64,000 bases of DNA from Staphylococcus sp. (GCA_023665865.1 JAMPDC010000001.1:211694-275693), one strand, 5' to 3'; numbered from the stretch's first letter, positions 54,516-62,262 are shown. Made by a program: numbers and translations. The notes: generated by a model not told the origin, from the sequence alone.

Positions 54516-55379
54516 TTAATTAATTATATTTCCTGAAATTTTCAGGATTGTTGGTTTATCGAAATCTTTATAATAAATATGGACGGTGTTCATGAATTCT
54601 CCCACTATTGAGTCTTCTTTAAAAACCACATTAATGGGCAGAGACGATGCCGGTGGTATGAAAGAAGACTTTGTGTGGGCCTCCGTACAATGACATGATG
54701 GTATAATCTTACGTATAAACACAGTGTCAAGGCCTTGATTCTGAAGCAGGAAGTCGACCGAATATGATTTTCCGACTATGATTTCACCTAACGGACGTTG
54801 AGATTCTTCAACACTCACGGCAAGACGGCCGGAGGTGCTGTAGGTCTTGTCTCCCGAAATTATAGTCTTATACATGTCTGCCACAGAATTGTTGTAGACC
54901 GGATTTCCTATAGCTATGACCCGTCTGTTGCTGTCGAGGAGGAAAGACCGGAACATAAACTCTTCAGGAAATCCATTAGCAGCGCCGATCCCATGGTCAA
55001 GATCGTTTATCACAGGAAATTGGAAATTATCTCTCTTGATGAGATAAGCGAGTTCATCCTTATCGGGTGAGCTGACAATTATGAGCGACGCCACAGAGTA
55101 GTCTGTCGTCAACTCATCGATTGAGTTCAAGAATTCCTTCCATACCGGCAGTTTCATCTTGCAACCAGTGCAGCCGGCGCTGTCGACATAGGTCAGTATT
55201 GTGAAATCGGCGTTCGAGAGATCGATGGTGTCGCCCGTGAGGGCGTCGGTCATGACATCGGGCAGCTTGATTTCCTTACCCTGCCACTCCTCAACGATAG
55301 CCGCATAACGCTCAGCCTCCGACGGACGGGAGCATGCGCAGAACACTAATAACAATAGTGGATATAAGACGCGGGACAT
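54516..55379 (-). CDS. thioredoxin-like/DUF1573 lipoprotein
   Basis: A 287-aa lipoprotein (lipobox LLLVFCAC). Residues 30-165 form a thioredoxin/AhpC-like domain: FTILTYVDSAGCTGCKMKLPVWKEFLN holds a C-x-x-C, then VIVSSPDKDEL and FLLDSNRRVIAIGNPV. Residues 185-287 form a DUF1573-like Ig fold (GEIIVGKSYSVDFLLQNQGLDTVFIRKIIPSCHCTEA...PINVVFKE). The usual place of such proteins is the periplasm or surface. A redox-active Cys pair beside a four-cysteine peptide gene suggests a role in its disulfide handling, which is inference. It begins 22 bases after the small gene at 55402. Confidence 0.8.
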   Translation of the reverse strand: MSRVLYPLLLLVFCACSRPSEAERYAAIVEEWQGKEIKLPDVMTDALTGDTIDLSNADFTILTYVDSAGCTGCKMKLPVWKEFLNSIDELTTDYSVASLIIVSSPDKDELAYLIKRDNFQFPVINDLDHGIGAANGFPEEFMFRSFLLDSNRRVIAIGNPVYNNSVADMYKTIISGDKTYSTSGRLAVSVEESQRPLGEIIVGKSYSVDFLLQNQGLDTVFIRKIIPSCHCTEAHTKSSFIPPASSLPINVVFKEDSIVGEFMNTVHIYYKDFDKPTILKISGNIIN

Positions 55380-55401
55380 GGTGGAATTATCAACGTAGTT
55401 A

Positions 55402-55779
55402 TTAGAGATCTATATAGCCTGTATAGACATACGAGCAGGTAGTAAACCGAATAATATGCTCTCCTTTCAAGCCCTCCAGAAACTCAATGAAATCCTCTTC
55501 ATCTGAGAATGTGACGCCGACTGAACCCTCCTCGGTATCACAAACCTCATATATAATTATGTCATAGGAGATTCCGTCGACGGTTCGCTGGCTGAAGTCG
55601 ATGGTACACATCACCGGCCTAGGAGGAGTCCGTCGGCCAGTGGCAGGCTCATCGTAATTATCAGGAATATCCCATTCTATTGGTGTCCCATTCATTGCCA
55701 CAGTATGCACTCCGTCACTTGCCAACATAATGATGTTGGAAACAAAAAAGGTAATTAGAATTATAAGGTATCTTTTCAT
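55402..55779 (-). CDS. small secreted protein, possibly DUF3244-like
   Basis: A 125-aa exported protein, first gene after the promoter at 55802. The start MKRYLIILITFFVSNIIMLAS at 55779 is a signal peptide; the longer frame to 55866 begins upstream of the promoter. The mature part has TPPRPVMCTIDFSQ, DIIIYEVCDTEEGSVGVTFSDEEDF and the end HIIRFTTCSYVYTGYIDL, an alternating beta pattern reminiscent of DUF3244 beta-sandwich proteins. Three cysteines are present. The family call is tentative. It probably belongs to the same message as the NVEALA peptide. Confidence 0.6.
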   Translation of the reverse strand: MKRYLIILITFFVSNIIMLASDGVHTVAMNGTPIEWDIPDNYDEPATGRRTPPRPVMCTIDFSQRTVDGISYDIIIYEVCDTEEGSVGVTFSDEEDFIEFLEGLKGEHIIRFTTCSYVYTGYIDL

Positions 55780-55801
55780 ATTGAGAATGATTTTTTCCCA
55801 A

Positions 55802-55832
55802 CAAAAGTAGACAACCCTCCTTTGGTACACAA
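55802..55832 (-). promoter_or_regulatory. promoter of the NVEALA operon
   Basis: -7 box TACTTTTG at 55802-55809 (minus strand), with TTG at 55830-55832 as the -33 element, separated by 20 bases, the preferred Bacteroidales spacing. Start near 55795 gives a 16-base leader to the ATG at 55779. Confidence 0.65.
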
Positions 55833-55839
55833 GTTTTTT

Positions 55840-55938
55840 GGAGCGGGAAAAGAGCGGAATTTTCAATCTTCTAAATTTCAGATATTTGCATCCGCTTTCC
55901 GTTTCTTTATATTCCTTTTTCCGCTCTAATTCCGCTCC
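55840..55938. repeat. inverted pairs of GAGCGG repeats flanking the NVEALA promoter
   Basis: GAGCGG at 55841-55846 and 55852-55857 are spaced 11 bases apart just upstream of the -33 TTG. CCGCTC at 55921-55926 and 55932-55937, also 11 apart, form the inverse pair 63 bases further on. The arms (18 bases, 3 mismatches) could form a stem, but no U run follows, so a protein-binding site is more likely than a terminator. Confidence 0.5.
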
Positions 55939-55954
55939 ATTACATAGTGGTTTT

Positions 55955-57655
55955 CTATAAAAAATGTATAAGCCTGTCGACTGTGGTTATCCCAACATTC
56001 TCTCCGAATATCTTTTGTCCGAGATAAGCACGGCGCGACGATATTGAACCTTTGACTTTGAAGAGAAGAGTGGCCATATCTTTTGGGGGAATACCACACT
56101 TGATAAGAAGCGCGATCTGAAAATCAGTCTCACTAAGGCGTCCGGAAGTGAGAGCTTCAAGCTTGGGTCTCAACTCCGGCGACGACAACGAAACGGTCTC
56201 GGAAAGTTTCACCCACAAAGATGGAGAAGACACGCCGCTTCCGGATGAGATCAATCGTTTCAACTCGGCATACACGTCCGATCTGAGGATTGACTCAGGC
56301 ACATCATAAGGCGCCGGACTCTCCTCGAGATTACGGACTTTGGCTAATAGCAGTTTTTTGGCGTTAGGCAAATCGTATTGATTATTAAGTTCCATACTCC
56401 CACACGCGGCGGAACTCTGTAATTCCTGTTGCAACACACCAGAGCGAGTCCTGAGAATGTCAATCAGATCCATCGCCCGGCGGACTTTGTGTAACCTCAC
56501 TGAACTTTTATATTTAAAATAGAAGGTTGAGACAGCCAAAACCAAGCCCGTCAGGAGTGTTATTATAAGAATCCATATGATCTTGTCTCTCGAAGCTTTG
56601 ATTTGATCACGCTCACTGACATGCCTCTGATAGTTGTAATATGAATTCTGTATCAGTGCGCCCTGAGCTTCGTGAGTATCAAGATACTTTTTTAGGACAT
56701 CGGCATATTCAAGAGCATAGATTCTAACAGAATCATCAGGGAGGAAACCACAAAGGTCAGGAGACAAGACCATATTATAGCCTATCCTGCGATTGTTGAA
56801 ATTCCGGCTTTTTGCTAATTCGTGGGCATACATATAAGCTGTATCCATAATCCCTGCCGAATAATATATCGAGGCGGCGCTGCTCAAAGCCCTATTGCGA
56901 TCAAGAGGCAAAACGATGTCAGGAAGCTTTCTCACCAGGCTCAGTGCAGAATCAATATTACCTTTCCCATGTTGAATATCTGCCAAATACATGACAACAC
57001 CAGCACTATCGGCAGGCGATAGCATCGGTGCATATCTAATAGCCTCCCGGATGCATCTAGAGGCTTTATCATAGTCTTTTAGATGCAGATAGACGGCACC
57101 AAGCAAACGGTTGTCATAAACGATACCGAATGTATCGGGCAATTCATAATCGATACTGAGACATTCTTCCAGATATGGGATAGCCTGGTCATTGAGCCGA
57201 ATGGCGTTCAGCAATCTTCCTGTCTGACTTAATATATTTGCCCGAAAATCGAGCAGATCCTTGTCCTCCGGGAGCTTCTCGAGAGCCTGTTGGAAATAGC
57301 GGAGGGCTGTCGGTGCGTCGCCGAGGTCAGAGTAGACGCGGCCGGCATAGTAGAGCGCCTCGGCATAGTGGTCGTCGCTGCCGTGGTCGGCATAGTAGTC
57401 AACCACAGAGAGGATGAGGCTGTCGGAGGGATGAGCGGCGTATGACTTGTCGGCCGCCTTGATCCGGAGCAGGCCATAACGGTTACGGTCGCGGTCTGAG
57501 AACGCCGACGGGTCGATGCTGTCGAGCCGTGCCATGGCCAGTCCGGGGTTGACGGGGATGATGGAGTCGATCTCCATGAAAAGCGCATCGTGGGCTCCGC
57601 CGCCACACGAGCACAGCAGGGAGAGCAGGAGAAGGATATGCAGGAGCTGTCGCAT
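55955..57655 (-). CDS. membrane-anchored TPR regulator with C-terminal LuxR-like HTH
   Basis: A 566-aa one-component signalling protein. The N-terminus MRQLLHILLLLSLLCSC is a lipoprotein-type signal. Residues about 25-340 hold TPR repeats (AEALYYAGRVYSDLGDAPTALRYFQQALEKL, DNRLLGAVYLHLKDYDKASRCIREAIRYAP). A transmembrane helix at about 355-378 (IIWILIITLLTGLVLAVSTFYF) passes the chain to the cytoplasm. The C-terminus has the HTH-like LSETDFQIALLIKCGIPPKDMATLLFKVKGSISSRRAYLGQKIFG. Similar TPR-TM-HTH proteins precede NVEALA-type operons in Bacteroidales. It probably senses an envelope cue and acts on the downstream promoter at 55802-55832. Confidence 0.78.
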   Translation of the reverse strand: MRQLLHILLLLSLLCSCGGGAHDALFMEIDSIIPVNPGLAMARLDSIDPSAFSDRDRNRYGLLRIKAADKSYAAHPSDSLILSVVDYYADHGSDDHYAEALYYAGRVYSDLGDAPTALRYFQQALEKLPEDKDLLDFRANILSQTGRLLNAIRLNDQAIPYLEECLSIDYELPDTFGIVYDNRLLGAVYLHLKDYDKASRCIREAIRYAPMLSPADSAGVVMYLADIQHGKGNIDSALSLVRKLPDIVLPLDRNRALSSAASIYYSAGIMDTAYMYAHELAKSRNFNNRRIGYNMVLSPDLCGFLPDDSVRIYALEYADVLKKYLDTHEAQGALIQNSYYNYQRHVSERDQIKASRDKIIWILIITLLTGLVLAVSTFYFKYKSSVRLHKVRRAMDLIDILRTRSGVLQQELQSSAACGSMELNNQYDLPNAKKLLLAKVRNLEESPAPYDVPESILRSDVYAELKRLISSGSGVSSPSLWVKLSETVSLSSPELRPKLEALTSGRLSETDFQIALLIKCGIPPKDMATLLFKVKGSISSRRAYLGQKIFGENVGITTVDRLIHFL

Positions 57656-57714
57656 AGAGTAAGTTCAATGTATGTGCTGGATACGAAACTAAAGCAACTA
57701 TATGATTGCAGTTG

Positions 57715-57722
57715 CAAAGATA
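57715..57722 (-). promoter_or_regulatory. -7 promoter box (TATCTTTG) of the TPR regulator
   Basis: Exact TAnnTTTG on the minus strand, 60 bases upstream of the ATG at 57655. No GAGCGG repeat is nearby, so self-regulation is not indicated. Confidence 0.5.
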
Positions 57723-57843
57723 CGAATAAGAATTTAAAGAGAAAATCGACCACAGGTGATGATCCCGCGGGAAAAAATGTCCAAAACAGTAATGATGGTT
57801 ATGAGTTCCGTATTTATGGTTAATTATTTTGGAAATCATATAT

Positions 57844-57851
57844 TAATTTTG
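57844..57851 (+). promoter_or_regulatory. -7 promoter box (TAATTTTG) of the TonB-dependent receptor gene
   Basis: Exact TAnnTTTG match 49 bases before the ATG at 57901, divergent from the TPR regulator promoter. An upstream ATG at 57882 is out of frame with the receptor. Confidence 0.55.
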
Positions 57852-57900
57852 CACTATCCAAGATACTTTTATGAATAAGATATGAAAAAAACGATTACTG

Positions 57901-59763
57901 ATGAGAAAGATAATCTGCATGGCCGTTATGGCTGTCGCATCGGCAGTATCATTGCCGGTATTTGCGGCTGTGGAAACGGCCGATAGCATCCTGCGATTGA
58001 ATGAAGTGGTGGTGACCGGCACAAACTCGCATGTGGAAAACCGGCTGCTGCCCTACTCTGTCTCAGTCGTCGGGCAGGAAAGGCTTGAGTCCACAGGCCA
58101 GACTCAGGTTCTGTCCGCCATATCGGGAATGGTTCCCAGTCTGTTTGTCTCCGAACGGAGTATTTTCGGCTTCGGTGTGAGCAATGGAGGTTCTGGCCAT
58201 ATCAAGTTGCGCGGTGTTGGCGGCGACAGAGCCTCTGCCATATTGATGATGGTCGACGGGCAACCGCAATTTGCCGGAATCTACTCCCATCACATAGCGG
58301 ATTTCTACGACAAGGAATATGTCGAACGTGTGGAGGTGCTCCGTGGGCCCGGCTCTGTGCTTTACGGGTCAAACGCTATGGCGGGAGCTATCAATGTGAT
58401 TACAAAGAATCCGCATGAACGCGGTGTGCGGACAACCATCTCATCGCAATATGGCTCCTATAACACATGGCTCTCGTCAGTGACCAACACCACCCGTTTA
58501 GGCAAGTTTTCATCATTGGTTTCCGCATCCTACAACCGGACGGACGGCAATGTGAAAGATTTTGATTTCAATCAGGCCGACGGTTATGTGAAGATAGGAT
58601 ATGACTTTTCTACGGTATGGAAAGCGACTGCCGACTATACGCTCATGCACTTCAAAGGCAATGACCCGATTTATCCCAAGCTGTCAGATCCGGAGTCGAC
58701 CGACATTTACCGTCAGAGTATCACACGTGGCGAGGCTTCTCTTAGCGCTGCAAACCGCTACGCATCGACAAATGGTCTGATAAGGGCATATTACAGTTAT
58801 GGCAACCATTTCGTCGATGACCCCCGCCATTTCCATAGCAAGGATGACCGTTTCGGCTTAATGGCTTATCAGAATTTCAGCCCATGGAGCGGGGCCTCGG
58901 CAACGGTGGGTTTTGATTTCGATACTTATTCCGGTGAGATTCCTGTTTCCGGAGGGAATAACCATACGGAAGGCTCCATGAGCACCATAGGGCGAAAGAA
59001 AATCACGGAATATTCCCCATATATCACTTTGTCGCAAAGTCTGGCAGAAGAATTGCTCAATCTGAACGGCGGCCTGAGGATGGCTAACAGTGATATGTTT
59101 GACACACATTGGATACCACAATTCGGCTTCGCCCTCAATCCCGGAAAAGGTTTTACTGTCAAGGGCACTCTTGCAATGGGTTACCGCAACCCGTCGTTCC
59201 GAGAGCTGTATCTCTACCGCATGGCCAATCACGAGCTTCAGCCGGAGAAGATGATGAACTATGAAGTATCTGTCGGGAAATATTTTTCCCGATATTTCTA
59301 CGGCGACATCACAGCCTATTTCAGTCGTGGAACAGATATGATCCAGGTGGTTGACAACAAAAATGTCAATACAGGGCGATTCATCAACAAAGGCATCGAG
59401 ATTACTGCAAAGAGCAATCCGCTCGATAATCTGTGGCTGTTTGCATCATACAGTTATATGCACACATCGCTGGATAATCTCGTCGGCGCACCAAAAAATC
59501 AGTATTACTTCGGTACGGAACTCACATTGTGGGAAAGGTTAAAGATTGCCGCAGATGTGAAGGGTGTGGGTGGGCTGTATGTAGCCAATGATGTGAAGCA
59601 TCAGAATTACACATTGTTTAATCTTAAACTTACTTACAGCATCTGCCGCTATGTCGATATTTTCACACGTCTTGAGAATATTACTGATGCCCGCTACATG
59701 ATAAACCGCGGATATGAGATGCCCGGATTTACAGCTTTAGGTGGATTTAAGGTCAATTTATAA
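57901..59763 (+). CDS. TonB-dependent outer membrane receptor (BtuB/FepA-like, non-SusC)
   Basis: A 620-aa outer-membrane receptor with signal peptide MRKIICMAVMAVASAVSLPVFA. The TonB box is LNEVVVTGTNSHVENRLLP. The plug has GHIKLRGVGGDRASAILMMVDGQPQFAGI and VEVLRGPGSVLYGSNAMAGAINVITKNPHERG. The 22-strand barrel ends with RLENITDARYMINRGYEMPGFTALGGFKVNL. Unlike the SusC protein here it lacks the carboxypeptidase-D-like N-terminal domain and has no SusD partner, so a metal chelate, vitamin or peptide is more likely than a glycan. No biosynthesis or uptake partner lies next to it, so the ligand is unknown. Confidence 0.9.
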   Translation: MRKIICMAVMAVASAVSLPVFAAVETADSILRLNEVVVTGTNSHVENRLLPYSVSVVGQERLESTGQTQVLSAISGMVPSLFVSERSIFGFGVSNGGSGHIKLRGVGGDRASAILMMVDGQPQFAGIYSHHIADFYDKEYVERVEVLRGPGSVLYGSNAMAGAINVITKNPHERGVRTTISSQYGSYNTWLSSVTNTTRLGKFSSLVSASYNRTDGNVKDFDFNQADGYVKIGYDFSTVWKATADYTLMHFKGNDPIYPKLSDPESTDIYRQSITRGEASLSAANRYASTNGLIRAYYSYGNHFVDDPRHFHSKDDRFGLMAYQNFSPWSGASATVGFDFDTYSGEIPVSGGNNHTEGSMSTIGRKKITEYSPYITLSQSLAEELLNLNGGLRMANSDMFDTHWIPQFGFALNPGKGFTVKGTLAMGYRNPSFRELYLYRMANHELQPEKMMNYEVSVGKYFSRYFYGDITAYFSRGTDMIQVVDNKNVNTGRFINKGIEITAKSNPLDNLWLFASYSYMHTSLDNLVGAPKNQYYFGTELTLWERLKIAADVKGVGGLYVANDVKHQNYTLFNLKLTYSICRYVDIFTRLENITDARYMINRGYEMPGFTALGGFKVNL

Positions 59764-59766
59764 AAA

Positions 59767-59804
59767 CAGCCTTTCAACGGGTTTTGTACCTGCTGAAAAG
59801 GCTG
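59767..59804 (+). terminator. hairpin after the TonB-dependent receptor
   Basis: CAGCCTTTCA (59767-59776) pairs with TGAAAAGGCTG (59794-59804), one base bulged, starting 4 bases after the stop codon. On the minus strand the following A-run of the plus strand gives a U tract, so it can serve the flavin-reductase operon as well. Confidence 0.6.
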
Positions 59805-59886
59805 GAATGCAATACGGATAGGATGCTCCCATCTCATTTGCAAAACGGACAAGCGGCTATGTCCGCCCATCTGAACACGCTACATT

Positions 59887-60912
59887 TCAGAGCTTTATAT
59901 AATTCCTTATCTCGTTGTCGGGGTTCAGGACATTCTGGTCGGAAAGCACGAGGCTTTTGACCATGTGCAGGGTTCCCTGCTTGTATTTCTGGAAATGAGG
60001 CGAGGCTATGTGTGATTTATAGGCTGCTTCGCTGGCGTATGTCTCAAGTATCGTGATGTTACACGGATTCTCTTTCTCGGCGACGGCATACATTGTCAGC
60101 ACACCGGGTTCGGTGCGCAATGACACATCTCCCACCTCCGTGGCATACCTGAGATATTCGTCGCGGTATTCCGGATAGACCTCTATCTTTGAGAGCCGGA
60201 TTATGCCGTCGGGCTGCATTGGCAGCTTATGGCACATCGCGGGCGCATCCTCAAATCGCCGGCATCGCCCTATGATCTCCCCGGTCGCAAGATAGGAATA
60301 TGTCGGGAACTCAAACAGCACTGGTTTAAGAACATTATAGTCGATATTGCCATCGCTGTCAAGAATTTCCGGAGATGCGTAGGTATTGGCTATGGTGCAG
60401 ATGAAATTGTCGAATCCTTCGGATTTGTACACATCCACCACATCAAGCTCCATCGTGAGCGGAGCCTCGTCTATAACGGGAGAACCGTTTTCGCCCCGTT
60501 GCCATCTGAATACATCCGATTTATCGGTCTGCGCACCACTGACTGTGCCTGCATAATCGGCCTTCGGAAGCATGGCTCGGTCAACAATATTTACTGACAG
60601 TTTTTTAGATTCCGATATGCCTTGGTTGGTATGGTGCCGGTCGCTCATGCTGACGAGTATATGGTCATGTCCGATGATCCCGACATGTGATACCACAAGC
60701 CAGTTGACCGAACCGTTGACATCCGCACCGACTACTGTGACAGGCATTGGATAAAGAGCGAGTTTCTTACCAATGTTGATTCTTTTCATGTCTGTATTGG
60801 TTTCTATATTACTTCTTATTCCATCTGTTGTATGTTCCTGCCCGTTAACACCCGGTGTAATGGCTGAGAACAAAACCGGTAAAAGGATATGGTATAATTT
60901 CATGATATTCAT
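59887..60912 (-). CDS. exported flavin-reductase-like domain fused to antibiotic biosynthesis monooxygenase (ABM) domain
   Basis: A 341-aa two-domain protein. The N-terminus MNIMKLYHILLPVLFSAITPGVNGQ is a signal peptide, unusual for a flavin enzyme. Residues about 42-225 match flavin-reductase-like FMN-binding domains (LYPMPVTVVGADVNGSVNWLVVSHVGIIGHDHILVSMSDRHHTNQGI, KKLSVNIVDRAM). Residues about 240-325 match ABM/quinol monooxygenase folds (RLSKIEVYPEYRDEYLRYATEVGDVSLRTEPGVLTMYAVAEKENPCNITILETYASEAAYKSH). A likely role is periplasmic flavin- or quinone-dependent redox chemistry. It overlaps the small upstream gene by 4 bases (ATGA). Confidence 0.8.
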   Translation of the reverse strand: MNIMKLYHILLPVLFSAITPGVNGQEHTTDGIRSNIETNTDMKRINIGKKLALYPMPVTVVGADVNGSVNWLVVSHVGIIGHDHILVSMSDRHHTNQGISESKKLSVNIVDRAMLPKADYAGTVSGAQTDKSDVFRWQRGENGSPVIDEAPLTMELDVVDVYKSEGFDNFICTIANTYASPEILDSDGNIDYNVLKPVLFEFPTYSYLATGEIIGRCRRFEDAPAMCHKLPMQPDGIIRLSKIEVYPEYRDEYLRYATEVGDVSLRTEPGVLTMYAVAEKENPCNITILETYASEAAYKSHIASPHFQKYKQGTLHMVKSLVLSDQNVLNPDNEIRNYIKL

Positions 60913-61136
60913 ATAAATTCTATTGTCGTAGGGCGCAGACCCATGTCGCGCAGTATTTCCATCTCGTTTTCTTCAAGTGATACAAATTCCTCTTTCTCTG
61001 AATTCTGCCGGATTATCTCATCCTGCAACAGAAAACGCAATATTATCTCCTGCGGGCGGCAATGATGCCGTGTCGCCATGTATACGATAACTTCATCATC
61101 GCATGCTTCCTGTGGTATTATTATCTTACTGTTCAT
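60909..61136 (-). CDS. hypothetical 75-aa protein, upstream partner of the flavin-reductase/ABM gene
   Basis: A 75-aa acidic cytoplasmic protein with no signal or membrane segment (MNSKIIIPQEACDDEVIVYM, then ATRHHCRPQEIILRFLLQDE). It has no recognised family. It has a clean promoter box at 61160-61167 and its stop overlaps the start of the downstream gene (ATGA), indicating translational coupling. The helical C-terminal half (EEFVSLEENEMEILRDMGLRP) may mediate binding. A role as a partner or regulator of the redox protein is only inferred from position. Confidence 0.6.
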   Translation of the reverse strand: MNSKIIIPQEACDDEVIVYMATRHHCRPQEIILRFLLQDEIIRQNSEKEEFVSLEENEMEILRDMGLRPTTIEFI

Positions 61137-61159
61137 TTCCGGTTTATTTTTTCACAATG

Positions 61160-61167
61160 CAAAATTA
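61160..61167 (-). promoter_or_regulatory. -7 promoter box (TAATTTTG) of the flavin-reductase operon
   Basis: Exact TAnnTTTG on the minus strand, 24 bases before the ATG at 61136. The -33 region falls within the GATGTATCA repeat. Confidence 0.55.
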
Positions 61168-61185
61168 GGGAGTAGAAACGAGGGC

Positions 61186-61215
61186 GATGTATCAATCATC
61201 CATATAGATGTATCA
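61186..61215. promoter_or_regulatory. probable AraC-type operator (GATGTATCA direct repeat)
   Basis: GATGTATCA at 61186-61194 and again at 61207-61215, start to start 21 bases, two helical turns. It overlaps the -33 region of the divergent flavin-reductase promoter and lies about 50 bases upstream of the AraC gene's -7 box, the expected place for a regulator that controls its neighbour and itself. Confidence 0.6.
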
Positions 61216-61263
61216 CTTTTACTGATTCTGCATTGTAACGTTTAAAAATCAGAATATTATTGC

Positions 61264-61271
61264 TAATTTTG
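61264..61271 (+). promoter_or_regulatory. -7 promoter box (TAATTTTG) of the AraC regulator
   Basis: Exact TAnnTTTG match. The predicted start near 61278 leaves an 85-base leader before the ATG at 61363. Confidence 0.5.
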
Positions 61272-61283
61272 CGCAAAAATCCA

Positions 61284-61342
61284 GATGCCCTTCGGGCGCC
61301 GCGCAACAGGCCTTTGGCCGACATGCGCTTCCGATTTACGCG
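61284..61342 (+). repeat. GC-rich structured leader of the AraC gene
   Basis: The leader has two short perfect hairpins (GCCC-TTC-GGGC at 61287-61297 and GGCC-TTT-GGCC at 61309-61319) in otherwise AT-rich surroundings. An ATG at 61285 is in frame with the regulator and would add 26 residues with no similarity to AraC proteins. Confidence 0.4.
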
Positions 61343-61362
61343 CTAAATTAAAATTTTGCTGT

Positions 61363-62262
61363 ATGGGTAAGATTCTGAAAGTTGACAATACCGGAGATTA
61401 CAGCTCCTATCTCGGTCAGACAGACCGCCATCGCCTTGTCAGTGTGATTGACTATGACGCGGTGTCGCCTATACGCCATAGTCTGAACAGCTACGGGGTT
61501 TATGCATTATTCCTCCGCGACGACGCGACTGTTGACCTTACTTACGGTTGCGGACGCTATGACTACAAGGAATCGACACTGCTGTGTGTATCTCCCGGAC
61601 AGATCGGAGGCAAGGAAGATAACGGAGAGACAGTATCCATTTCCGGCTGGGCAGTGCTTTTCCATCCTGACCTCCTGCACGGGACGTCACTTGAAAAATC
61701 AATCAGGGAATATTCCTTTTTTGACTATCACAGCAATGAAGCCCTGCACATGAGCCGCGAAGAAAGGGGGACAATAGTATCCTTGATAAAAGAAATCAAA
61801 AAAGAAGTAGACAACAACCACGATGATATGCAGGACAGCATCATCGTCGGGTATCTTGATGTCCTTCTCCGCTTCTGTCAGCGTTTCTATAACCGTCAGT
61901 TCCTTACACGACGCATCGAGAACAATGATGTTCTTGCCCGCTTTGAAAGTGCGCTTTTGGATTATTACAAAAAGAACTTGCAGGCAGAAAAGGGATTGCC
62001 TAATATCCAATATCTTGCCGATGTGTTGTGCATGTCGCCCAACTATCTCGGAGATTTGATAAAGCGTATGACCGGAGAAACGGCAGGCAGCCACATCCGC
62101 CGATTCATTATAAGAGTGATTAAAAACAACCTTGCATCAGGACTGACCGTTTCTGAAGTGGCATATAAAACAGGTTTTGACTATACACAGCATCTGAGCC
62201 GTTTCTTCAAGAAACAGACCGGCATGACTCCATCGGAATATCTACGGCAAATCAGACAATAA
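61363..62262 (+). CDS. AraC family transcriptional regulator
   Basis: A 299-aa cytoplasmic protein. From ATG 61363 it starts MGKILKVDNTGDYSSYLGQ. The N-terminal half is a cupin-like sensing domain (LDLTYGCGRYDYKESTLLCVSPGQIGG, GWAVLFHPDLLHGTSLEKSIREYSFFDY). The C-terminus carries the double HTH: LADVLCMSPNYLGDLIKRMTGET and VSEVAYKTGFDYTQHLSRFFKKQTGMTPSEYLRQIRQ. Bacteroidales regulators of this type often sit beside flavin- and quinone-linked redox genes. The 21-bp direct repeat in the divergent promoter region is a likely operator. The effector cannot be told from sequence. Confidence 0.88.
   Translation: MGKILKVDNTGDYSSYLGQTDRHRLVSVIDYDAVSPIRHSLNSYGVYALFLRDDATVDLTYGCGRYDYKESTLLCVSPGQIGGKEDNGETVSISGWAVLFHPDLLHGTSLEKSIREYSFFDYHSNEALHMSREERGTIVSLIKEIKKEVDNNHDDMQDSIIVGYLDVLLRFCQRFYNRQFLTRRIENNDVLARFESALLDYYKKNLQAEKGLPNIQYLADVLCMSPNYLGDLIKRMTGETAGSHIRRFIIRVIKNNLASGLTVSEVAYKTGFDYTQHLSRFFKKQTGMTPSEYLRQIRQ

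Noticed and set aside
57882-57900. ATG AAA AAA ACG at 57882 as start of the TonB-dependent receptor
   Set aside because: It is out of frame; the signal peptide begins at 57901.
61285-61362. Longer start of the AraC gene at 61285
   Set aside because: The added 26 residues come from a GC-rich hairpin leader and do not look like protein sequence.
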